Origin: an uncultured Oscillospiraceae bacterium
Lineage (GTDB): Bacteria; Bacillota; Clostridia; Oscillospirales; Oscillospiraceae
Assembly: GCA_934572445.1 (NCBI GenBank)
Contig: CAKTLD010000090.1
Coordinates: 1 to 8,092, forward strand
Direction of reading: 5' to 3'
Length of the DNA: 8,092 bases
This document shows, piece by piece, positions 1-5,474 of this stretch. Each line of letters starts with the position of its first letter. Positions within the stretch are counted from its first letter, which is position 1. The notes below the pieces were generated by a model. The model saw only the letters and a list, made by a program, of their open reading frames with translations. It had not been told where the DNA came from and did not search any database. A program made the translations under genes and the position numbers.

Positions 1-93
1 GGCGCGGAAGAGAGGATTTGAACCTCCGCGGCGCTTTTTACACACCCTACTCCCTTAGCAGGGGAGCCCCTTCGGCCTCTTGGGTACTTCCGC
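1..93 (-). tRNA. tRNA-Ser (anticodon GCU), 3' end at the window edge
   Basis: Read on the minus strand this folds as a class II (long variable arm) tRNA. The acceptor arms GCGGAAG (87-93) and CTTCCGC (4-10) pair, with discriminator G at position 3 and CC at 1-2, so an encoded CCA probably runs one base past the window. The anticodon stem CTCCC/GGGAG encloses the loop CTGCTAA, giving anticodon GCU (57-59), which reads AGC/AGU serine codons. The variable arm can form GGTGT/GCGCC, and the T-loop reads TTCAAAT. It lies 21 bp downstream of the second tRNA-Ser and is probably cotranscribed with it. Confidence 0.95.
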
Positions 94-114
94 AGGTCGA
101 TGGAAACATTTAAT

Positions 115-202
115 TGGCGGAGAGAGTGGGATTCGAACCCACGGATGCTTTCGCATCGCCGGTTTTCAAGACCGGTGCCTTCAACCGCTCGGCCATCTCT
201 CC
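115..202 (-). tRNA. tRNA-Ser (anticodon UGA), CCA encoded
   Basis: On the minus strand the acceptor strands GGAGAGA (196-202) and TCTCTCC (119-125) pair, followed by discriminator G and an encoded CCA (115-117). The anticodon loop CTTGAAA between ACCGG-type stem arms gives anticodon UGA (166-168), which reads UCN serine codons, chiefly UCA. The variable arm is a clear GATGC-GAAA-GCATC hairpin, as expected of class II tRNA-Ser. The T-loop TTCGAAT is canonical. It is the first gene after the promoter at 242-271. Confidence 0.97.
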
Positions 203-241
203 GTGTCGTGAGTCCGCGTCTTTCCCTCAAACGCGAGTATC

Positions 242-271
242 ATCATACCATACCCAACCGCCGTTTGTCAA
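242..271 (-). promoter_or_regulatory. Promoter of the tRNA-Ser pair
   Basis: On the minus strand there is a perfect -35 TTGACA (266-271), an 18-bp spacer and a -10 TATGAT (242-247). Transcription would start near 235, about 30 bp before the tRNA-Ser(UGA) 5' end. The strength suits a stable-RNA operon. No other promoter-like pair was seen between the tRNAs and the small ORF. Confidence 0.75.
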
Positions 272-305
272 CTATTGCCTGCGAGGTTTTTTCGCTTTTT
301 CGCAC

Positions 306-380
306 TCAGCGGCGGTGCGTATGGCGGATGATCAGATAGGTGATGATCCAGACCGTCACGCCGACCAGCAGATACTTCAT
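306..380 (-). CDS. Predicted 24-residue single-pass membrane peptide
   Basis: The ATG at 378-380 follows GGGAGG at 7-nt spacing, and the 24-codon frame ends in TGA (306-308). The product begins MKYLLVGVTVWIITYLII and ends in the basic stretch RHTHRR. That is one hydrophobic helix with a positively charged tail, as in small membrane peptides or a short stress or toxin-like protein. An in-frame ATG at 408-410 also has a very good ribosome site (GGAGGTG, with ATG 4 nt further on), which would give 34 residues (306-410). Both starts are plausible; I preferred the one directly before the hydrophobic segment. It lies between the terminator of the surface-protein gene and the tRNA promoter, and no promoter of its own is obvious. 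I recognise no family and assign no function. Confidence 0.45.
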   Translation of the reverse strand: MKYLLVGVTVWIITYLIIRHTHRR

Positions 381-439
381 CAATCGTCCTCCCTGTCCCG
401 TTTTTTCCATGATACACCTCCCGCGCCCGAAGCGCAAGG

Positions 440-465
440 AAAAAAGTGGCGGAGATCTCTCCGCC
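440..465 (-). terminator. Rho-independent terminator of the SLH surface-protein gene
   Basis: The palindrome GGCGGAG-ATCT-CTCCGCC (448-465) is followed, in minus-strand reading, by AC and six T residues (440-445). It begins 13 bp after the TAA stop at 479-481. This is a compact, textbook intrinsic terminator. Confidence 0.9.
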
Positions 466-478
466 GCTTTCCGCTTTT

Positions 479-1772
479 TTATTCCTGCGTCATCATGCGA
501 TAGAGCATGGCCGCGGCCTGCGCGCGGGTGCAGGAACCGTCCGGCGCAAACGCCGTCTCGCTCACGCCCTCGGTCACGCCGTTCATGCAGCACCACGCCA
601 CCGATTCATACGCCCACTCGGGTACATCAGTGAACGGCAGGAGGAACATCCACGCGCCCGCGGGGACATCGACAAAGAAGTTGAGCATGGTATTATCGTC
701 CATAAATGTGGCCGTGACCGTCACGGGGCCGGACGGCATACGGAAGGCGTACTTGCCGTTCCCCTGATCGGTGAGGTCGAGCGCATTGCCGTTTTGATCC
801 GTGACCGTCAGCGTTTCGAGCGTGCAGCCCGTTGGTGTGACCGTCAGCGTCACGGTCGCGCCTGCGGCCGCACGAGCGGGGCTGGCGGTGACGGAGCCGT
901 GCGCGCCGTCAGAGACCGCGACGTCATAGCGCGGCGCGGAGGGGGCGGAGGTGTGGATTCTCTCCCACTGCGCCGTCAGGGTCAGGTTATCCGTCACTCT
1001 ATCCTCGGCAAAGCTTCATTTCTTATCGCCGTTGTACCAGCCCGCGAAGGTATAGCCAGTCTTGGTGGGGGCGGCGGGCTCTGTCACCTTTTCGTCGTAG
1101 TCCACGGTCTGCGGGTCCACGGCACTGCCGCCGTTGGTGTCAAAGGTCACGGTACACTGATTGATCGTCCGCTTCGCCATCAGAGCAATCTCAGTAGGGA
1201 CTGTGGGACCGACATTATCCGCAATACTCTTGTCGAAATTCCACTCTTTGCCGTCTTTCATCGCCCATTGGGCAAAGGTATATCCCTCCTTGGTGGAAGG
1301 ATCGCTGGGCTTGGAGATTTTAATATTTGTACTCGTAACACACCTTTTGTCGCAATCTGCTCCATCGACTGTAAACTTTACAGTATAAAGGGATGTGCTA
1401 TCACTAAAGCTCACATCACCGCTGCCGGTGATCTCACCCGCAAAATCACCGCCCGTGATCTTGCCGCCTTCGTTGTTGGTCACCGGCCCGGTGAACGTGC
1501 CGCCGCTGATTACTCCGTGTTCCTTGTTGGTCACTGCCCCTTTAAACGTGCCGTCGCCATCGTCTGTCATCGGATTGGAACGGGTAATCTTCCCTCCGCT
1601 GCCGCTGTCCGCCAGCGTCAGGCTGCCGCCATTTTCAATCTTGATGACAGAATCGCTGCCGCTGCCCGTCAGCGTTTGGCCATTCAGGCCCATCCTGCGC
1701 CAGCGCCGCCGTGGGCAGCAACGTCAGGCACAGGCAGAGCGCCGTCAGCGCGTCGAGCAGTCTCCTTTTCAT
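479..1772 (-). pseudogene. Decayed SLH-anchored surface protein with Listeria-Bacteroides repeats
   Basis: Three minus-strand pieces together read as one secreted surface protein. Piece 1 starts at the ATG at 1770-1772 (GGAGG, 8-nt spacing): a signal peptide beginning MKRRLLDALTALCLCL, with a likely cleavage after AALA. Its frame is lost about 25 residues in and stops at 1635. Piece 2 (from about 1693 to a TGA at 1016-1018) is in a different frame. It holds beta-helix-like 'GG.FTG.VTN' repeats, then two Listeria-Bacteroides type repeats (GYTFAQW, GYTFAGWYNG). Piece 3 (to TAA 479-481) is in the same frame as piece 2. It completes the second repeat (LTLTAQW), then has an InlB/BACON-like segment (FRMPSGPVTVTATF) and one C-terminal SLH domain (FTDVPEWAYESVAW...CTRAQAAAMLYRM) for binding cell-wall polymer. 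The promoter and terminator survive. An intact signal peptide joined in frame would be needed for export, so I call it a pseudogene. Sequencing error could explain one lesion but less easily both. Confidence 0.8.
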
Positions 1773-1806
1773 ATACCGTACCTCCGCTAATTTTATTTGT
1801 AAATAT

Positions 1807-1835
1807 AGTATAGTGCATCCACCGCCAGAAAGCAA
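1807..1835 (-). promoter_or_regulatory. Promoter of the surface-protein pseudogene
   Basis: On the minus strand, -35 TTGCTT (1830-1835), a 17-bp spacer and -10 TATACT (1807-1812) place the start about 30 bp upstream of the ATG at 1770-1772. The leader carries a GGAGG ribosome site. The promoter is intact although the reading frame is broken. Confidence 0.6.
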
Positions 1836-1906
1836 TCACAGGATCGCAAATTCCGCGCACGGGGCAAAGTTTGTGCAAAGTGCGCGGCCGGGAACGCGCT
1901 TCCCGC

Positions 1907-1935
1907 TTGCAAAGCCCCGATGTGTCTGCTATACT
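1907..1935 (+). promoter_or_regulatory. Promoter of the Lar-like gene
   Basis: -35 TTGCAA (1907-1912), a 17-bp spacer and -10 TATACT (1930-1935) place a start near 1942, giving a leader of about 50 nt. It is divergent from, and about 70 bp away from, the surface-protein promoter and resembles it (same TATACT box, same spacer). The -35 overlaps the third copy of a GCAAAG element also seen at 1864 and 1875. Confidence 0.6.
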
Positions 1936-1990
1936 ATCGCCGGACACAGCGGCGGCGCGTTCCGCCGGCCAGAGAAAGGAAGATGCAGGC

Positions 1991-2215
1991 ATGGATGCCA
2001 TCTATGAGATCGAATTGCAGGACTGCCCCTACTGCCGCGGCGTGGGCACGATAGAGGACGAGCAGGGCTGGTGCGTATACGTCACCTGCGTGGACTGCGG
2101 CGCGCAGACCGCACACGCAAGCTATGAGACCCCCGCCGAGCGGCTGGCGGCGGCGCAGCAGGTCGCGCACCTGTGGAACGTCGGCAAGGTGCTGAACCCC
2201 GGCGTGGGCGACTGA
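1991..2215 (+). CDS. Lar-like small zinc-ribbon protein
   Basis: This is a 74-residue protein. The ATG at 1991-1993 was chosen because a purine-rich AGAAAGGAAG site lies just upstream and the product then begins MDAIYEIELQDCPYC. It carries two cysteine pairs, CPYC (residues 12-15) and CVDCGA (about 33-38), followed by a Thr/Ala-rich helix and a conserved-looking 'HLWN' near the C-terminus. CPxC...CxxCGA...WN is the signature layout of the Lar (restriction alleviation) zinc-ribbon family. That family was named for the Rac-prophage Lar protein, which modulates type I restriction-modification, but most members are uncharacterised. The usual glycine after the first pair is replaced by Arg (CPYCRG). 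No phage genes surround it; it is a single-gene unit with its own promoter and terminator. The family call is good; a restriction-related role here is only inference. Confidence 0.8.
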   Translation: MDAIYEIELQDCPYCRGVGTIEDEQGWCVYVTCVDCGAQTAHASYETPAERLAAAQQVAHLWNVGKVLNPGVGD

Positions 2216-2225
2216 CCGGACAAAG

Positions 2226-2259
2226 AAAAAAGAGAAGTCCTTCCGGACTTCTCTTTTTT
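2226..2259. terminator. Bidirectional intrinsic terminator between convergent genes
   Basis: A 15-bp perfect inverted repeat (2226-2240 and 2245-2259, A6GAGAAGTCC and its complement) has a 4-nt loop TTCC. The A6/T6 ends supply a U-tract on either strand. It starts 10 bp after the Lar-like stop and ends 4 bp before the stop of the minus-strand DUF6320-like gene, so it can end both transcripts. Confidence 0.93.
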
Positions 2260-2263
2260 ACAT

Positions 2264-2956
2264 TTACATATTGAAGCGGCGGCGCGCCTCCTCGCGCAGC
2301 GACGGGACGCGGCGCACGATGCGCAGCGGGATGATGAGCCCGACGCAGATGACGAGCACCACGAGCGACCATGTCGGCTGCCACGCCTCACGGAAAAAGC
2401 GCTCGATGCAGAACTCGATCCCCAGCGCCAGCAGACCCGCCGTGCCGATGCACATGGCGGCGGCGGACAGGCGTGAGCGCCGTCCCCCGCGCAGCAGAAA
2501 GCTCAGTAAAAACACCAGCACGCACGCCCAGCCGAGGATGGGCAGCGCCAGACCGCGGAACCACGCGCCGCCGTTTAAGTCGATGGAAATGAGGAAGACG
2601 TAAACGCCCACGGCGGCGACGTCCGCCGTCAGGCGGAAGAAGATGGGGATGTGCCGCGCGAACATCGGCAGCACGAACCAGATCCACAGCATCACCGCCG
2701 CGCCGACGATGTAGAGCGACCACGGCCGCTCGGTGGGCAGCAGCAGGTTCAGCACGCCGCAGCAGAGCGACACGGACGCGAGCATCGCCGTCAGCAGCGC
2801 CGCGGCGGCCCTGCGCGAGGCGGGCGGCACCTCGGCGGGCTTGGTGGGAAAGTAGCTGGGCGCGTCGGGGTCGGGCTTCCACGCGGGCGTGCCGCAGAGC
2901 GGGCAGCGCTCCGTGCCCGCGTCCAGCTCCACGCCGCATTTGACGCAGTATGACAT
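2264..2956 (-). CDS. DUF6320-like zinc-ribbon membrane protein
   Basis: This is a 230-residue protein. The N-terminus has a zinc-ribbon with CxxC pairs at C4/C7 and C18/C21 (YCVKCG...CPLCG), then a Pro-rich linker to about residue 48. About six hydrophobic segments follow, at roughly 51-73, 79-99, 107-127, 136-155, 163-183 and 194-213, ending in an Arg-rich cytoplasmic-type tail. The start ATG (2954-2956) follows AGAAGG at 6-nt spacing. It begins 23 bp after the stop of the upstream acyltransferase gene, so the two form an operon. The layout (short zinc ribbon plus membrane helices) matches, from memory, the DUF6320 family often found beside this kind of acyltransferase in gut Clostridia. No catalytic residues are evident; a role as membrane anchor or partner of the acyltransferase is inference. 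Confidence 0.8.
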   Translation of the reverse strand: MSYCVKCGVELDAGTERCPLCGTPAWKPDPDAPSYFPTKPAEVPPASRRAAAALLTAMLASVSLCCGVLNLLLPTERPWSLYIVGAAVMLWIWFVLPMFARHIPIFFRLTADVAAVGVYVFLISIDLNGGAWFRGLALPILGWACVLVFLLSFLLRGGRRSRLSAAAMCIGTAGLLALGIEFCIERFFREAWQPTWSLVVLVICVGLIIPLRIVRRVPSLREEARRRFNM

Positions 2957-2979
2957 AAAATACCTTCTTTCGTGCCGCC

Positions 2980-4254
2980 TCAGCGGTTGCTCTCAATACG
3001 CACGGGGATTCCCGCGCGCACGAGGAAGCGGAAAAAGTCGCGCTCGGTGTCCGTCTCCGCCTGCGTGCCGGCAAAGGTGATCTCCATCGTGTCGCCGTAG
3101 CTGATAGACGCGCAGTGGCAGCGCGGCACCGTCGCCTGCCCCAGAATGACCTCCGCCCCGCGGATGTGCGCCGCCATCTCAGGCGGCACGGTGAACGCGC
3201 CGGGATTGGTATAGGTGCAGGAATACGGCCGCACGCCGTGCAGGCGATAGTTGAGCGCCATGACGGGATTTTTGAAAACGACCGGAATAAGCCGCAGGAA
3301 GAAGTTCTCCGTAAAGCGGACGTTGCCCGTGAACGCCGCCTGCAGCTCCTGCCGGTTGATGTGCAGCTTCATAAAATGCCGCACCTGCGAGACGATTTCG
3401 GGGAACGTGTAGTCACCGAGGGCGGGGTCAATATACGGACGGACGGTGGTGATGAAGTTGCGCAGCGTCTCGCTGGGAAAAAAGCCGCGCAGGTTGATGG
3501 GCACCGCCAGCGCCACAGGGCGCAGGCGGTAGGGCTTTTCGCGCTTCTGCTTCTCCAAAATGACGTAGATCAGCACGGCGGAGAGGTATTCGGTGATCGA
3601 CGCGCCGTACTTTTTCGATTCCTCGCGCAGGCGGGCAAGCGGCACGAAGCCCATCGTCACATGGAAGGTGTAGAACGGCTCGCTCGTGCCGGTATTCTGA
3701 TACGCCGTCGGCTGGCGGTGGAGGCCCAGCGCATGGCAGCCCGCGTAGCGGGCGTAGGCGTCCTCCAATTCCTCCTCGCGCGGCGGCTCGTTCAAATCGA
3801 GCACACCGTTCCCAGAGGGGATATCAACGCCGGTCTGGCGCAGGTATTCGGCCAACAGCGTGCGGAAAAAGACGATGGCCCCACCGCCGTCGGAAAGGGC
3901 GTGGAAGACCTCGATCGAGATGCGGTTTCGGTAATAGTAAAAGCGCACGAGCCAGCCGTTGTCCTCCTTGAAGCGGACGGGCTGGCAGGGGTCGGACACA
4001 TCCTCTTTCAAAAATGGCCCCGGCGCGGTGTTCGGCTCGAGATAGTACCAGAACGCCCCCTGGCGGATACGCACGGCAAAGGTCGGAAAGCGCGGCATGC
4101 AGCGGTCGATGGCACGCTGAAGCGCCGCGGGGTCGACGTCCTTCTCCATCAGGGCGGAAAAGCGGTAGATGGCGGAGTATTCCTCCTTTTGCAGCGCGGA
4201 GTAGAGGATGCCCGCGGAATCGAGCTTATACCATTTGCTGTCGGGCTTTGCCAT
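2980..4254 (-). CDS. Condensation/alcohol-acetyltransferase-like acyltransferase
   Basis: This is a 424-residue protein. The active-site motif HxxxDG is seen as FHALSDGGG, with H118 and D122 the expected catalytic His and structural Asp. The motif lies about a quarter of the way in, after a segment (about 25-75) like the first half of a condensation-type chloramphenicol-acetyltransferase fold. The family (NRPS condensation domains, PapA-type and AATase-like proteins) transfers acyl groups from a thioester to a hydroxyl or amine. Only one His precedes the xxxDG (Phe-His, not His-His), as in stand-alone acyltransferases. No signal peptide or membrane helix is evident, so it is probably cytosolic or peripheral. 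The start ATG (4252-4254) follows GGGAGGGG. It is first in a two-gene operon with the DUF6320-like membrane protein and divergent from an alpha/beta hydrolase. The natural acyl donor and acceptor cannot be inferred from sequence alone. Confidence 0.75.
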   Translation of the reverse strand: MAKPDSKWYKLDSAGILYSALQKEEYSAIYRFSALMEKDVDPAALQRAIDRCMPRFPTFAVRIRQGAFWYYLEPNTAPGPFLKEDVSDPCQPVRFKEDNGWLVRFYYYRNRISIEVFHALSDGGGAIVFFRTLLAEYLRQTGVDIPSGNGVLDLNEPPREEELEDAYARYAGCHALGLHRQPTAYQNTGTSEPFYTFHVTMGFVPLARLREESKKYGASITEYLSAVLIYVILEKQKREKPYRLRPVALAVPINLRGFFPSETLRNFITTVRPYIDPALGDYTFPEIVSQVRHFMKLHINRQELQAAFTGNVRFTENFFLRLIPVVFKNPVMALNYRLHGVRPYSCTYTNPGAFTVPPEMAAHIRGAEVILGQATVPRCHCASISYGDTMEITFAGTQAETDTERDFFRFLVRAGIPVRIESNR

Positions 4255-4299
4255 CGCGCATCCCCTCCCCCCGCGTTTCCAATTTCATACAGGTTATTT

Positions 4300-4328
4300 A
4301 TTGTAGCACAAAGCGGGGGATGCTACAA
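4300..4328 (-). promoter_or_regulatory. Acyltransferase promoter inside an inverted repeat (candidate operator)
   Basis: On the minus strand, -35 TTGTAG (4323-4328), a 17-bp spacer and -10 TACAAT (4300-4305). The same bases form an 8-bp inverted repeat, TTGTAGCA (4301-4308) and TGCTACAA (4321-4328), with a 12-bp centre, so each promoter box sits in one arm. The expected start (about 4293) lies beyond the repeat, so it would act as DNA rather than as an RNA hairpin. A dimeric repressor site is a reasonable guess. Confidence 0.5.
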
Positions 4329-4370
4329 GGAAGATCACAGCTTTTTCTTTTCTTTTTTGCGCAAACATGA

Positions 4371-4376
4371 TATGAT
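4371..4376 (+). promoter_or_regulatory. Candidate -10 box of the alpha/beta hydrolase gene
   Basis: TATGAT at 4371-4376 lies 26 bp before the hydrolase ATG. The -35 region is a pyrimidine tract (TTTTCT at 17-bp spacing) with poor match to consensus, so the promoter may be weak or activator-dependent. It is about 45 bp from the divergent acyltransferase promoter. Confidence 0.35.
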
Positions 4377-4402
4377 CGACAAAACACTTTTAAGGAGCCG
4401 CT

Positions 4403-5344
4403 ATGGAAACAAAGCTTCCCATTCTGCTGAAAAAGAAAAAGGATGAGGCAGAGAGCCCCCGTCTCGATCCGCTGATGCGTGCGCTCAAGGCGCTGCACAG
4501 CGCGGGCGCGCCCGAGAGCATGACCGAAGAGGAGCTCGAGCGCCAGCGCCGCAGTCAGGAGGTGCTCGGCAGGCTGACCGCGCCGATGGCGGGCATGGAT
4601 CATGAAGAATTCCTGCTCTCGGGCATGAACGCGGCATGGACGCGGCTCAAAGCCCCCCACGGCAGCCGCCACGCCATTTTATACTGCCACGGCGGCGGCT
4701 ACACGAGCGGCAACCTCGGCTATTCGCGCGTGCTGTCGTCCAAGCTCGCGCACGCGACGGGCTACGACGTGCTGAGCTTTGAATACCGCCTCGCGCCCGA
4801 GTTCCCCTACCCTGCCGCCGTTGAGGACGCGCTGCGCGCGTGGGACTATCTGATGCTGCTGGGCTACGGCGCGCGCGATATCGTCCTCGCGGGTGACAGC
4901 GCAGGCGGCAACCTCGCGCTCGTACTCTGCGGCCGCCTCAAGGCAGCGGGCCGTAAGCTCCCCGGCGCGCTGATCCTGATGTCGCCGTGGACGGACATGA
5001 CGATGTCCGGCGCATCGTACACAGAGCGCGCGGACATTGATCCGATGCTCACCTGCGAATACATCGAGGCCGTGCGCACAGCCTACGCCGCAGGGCGGGA
5101 CTATCATTCCCCCGACCTTTCCCCGTTGTTCGCCGATCTCACCGGCTTCCCGCCCACGCTCATCCAGGTCGGTGACCACGAGATCCTGTATTCGGATTCC
5201 GAAGCGCTCTATCAGGCGATGCAGCGCGCGGGCGTTCCCTGCCGCTTCGAGGTCAGCGAGGGGATGTGGCATGTATTCCAGATGTTTCCCATCAAAAAGG
5301 CGGCCGCCGCGATCGAAAACATCGCGCGCTTTCTGCTGGAATGA
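4403..5344 (+). CDS. HSL-family alpha/beta hydrolase (esterase/lipase)
   Basis: This is a 313-residue protein with the full hormone-sensitive-lipase family signature. The oxyanion motif is HGGG (H96-G99, in CHGGGY), and the nucleophile elbow is GDSAGG with S166. The acid is probably D258 in VGDHEIL, and the base is H290 in MWHVFQ. Also visible are FEYRLAPEFPYPAA (about 126-139), a hallmark of the family, and the SPWTD block (about 194-198). The first 60 residues form a charged helical cap. There is no signal peptide, so it is predicted to be cytosolic and to hydrolyse short- to medium-chain acyl esters. The ATG at 4403 follows AAGGAG at 5-nt spacing. It is transcribed away from the acyltransferase/DUF6320 pair across a 148-bp gap, which suggests one module that adds and removes acyl groups (inference). 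Length is typical of the family. Confidence 0.9.
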   Translation: METKLPILLKKKKDEAESPRLDPLMRALKALHSAGAPESMTEEELERQRRSQEVLGRLTAPMAGMDHEEFLLSGMNAAWTRLKAPHGSRHAILYCHGGGYTSGNLGYSRVLSSKLAHATGYDVLSFEYRLAPEFPYPAAVEDALRAWDYLMLLGYGARDIVLAGDSAGGNLALVLCGRLKAAGRKLPGALILMSPWTDMTMSGASYTERADIDPMLTCEYIEAVRTAYAAGRDYHSPDLSPLFADLTGFPPTLIQVGDHEILYSDSEALYQAMQRAGVPCRFEVSEGMWHVFQMFPIKKAAAAIENIARFLLE

Positions 5345-5351
5345 ACCGTAA

Positions 5352-5371
5352 CGGGAGCCGCCGCAGCTCCC
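5352..5371 (+). other. Stem-loop just after the hydrolase gene
   Basis: CGGGAGC (5352-5358) and GCTCCCG (5365-5371) form a 7-bp stem with a CGCCGCA loop, 7 bp after the stop codon. No T-tract follows, so it is more likely a 3'-end stabiliser than a terminator. The actual terminator is probably the hairpin at 5405-5427. Confidence 0.45.
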
Positions 5372-5404
5372 GCCTTCCGGAGTGTGCATTTTCCACAAAT
5401 TTTT

Positions 5405-5427
5405 TGCGGATAAAATTCCGCATTTTT
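5405..5427 (+). terminator. Intrinsic terminator of the hydrolase transcript
   Basis: TGCGGA (5405-5410), loop TAAAAT and TCCGCA (5417-5422) are followed by TTTTT (5423-5427). The stem is short but GC-rich. It lies 60 bp after the hydrolase stop and 12 bp before the next promoter, so it separates the hydrolase from the T-box operon. Confidence 0.65.
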
Positions 5428-5439
5428 CGCACGGCGTGC

Positions 5440-5468
5440 TTGACAAACGGGGCATGGGTGCGTATAAT
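5440..5468 (+). promoter_or_regulatory. Consensus promoter of the T-box/trpXYZ operon
   Basis: A perfect -35 TTGACA (5440-5445) and a perfect -10 TATAAT (5463-5468) are separated by exactly 17 bp. Transcription should start near 5475, immediately before the T-box leader. A constitutively strong promoter fits control by attenuation rather than by initiation. Confidence 0.93.
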
Positions 5469-5474
5469 GCAAAC

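Noticed and set aside
1..202. tRNA genes as an integration site for a mobile element
   Set aside because: No integrase gene, no duplicated tRNA 3' end and no att-like direct repeat is visible in the window.
1016..1018. TGA as selenocysteine or as reassigned Trp codon
   Set aside because: The context is a structural repeat with Trp at this place in the sister repeat, no redox motif is present, and TGA acts as an ordinary stop in neighbouring genes. A point mutation is simpler.
446..1813. A 455-codon open frame on the plus strand across the surface-protein locus
   Set aside because: It is antisense to recognisable SLH and Listeria-Bacteroides repeat coding sequence, its translation is rich in Arg/His/Gly with no family features, and it spans the minus gene's own promoter and terminator. 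It is a shadow of GC-rich coding.
3115..4446. A 443-codon plus-strand frame opposite the acyltransferase gene
   Set aside because: The minus strand has the HALSDGGG motif, a good ribosome site and a promoter; the plus-strand frame has no motif, is unusually rich in Arg/His/Val and runs through the divergent promoter region.
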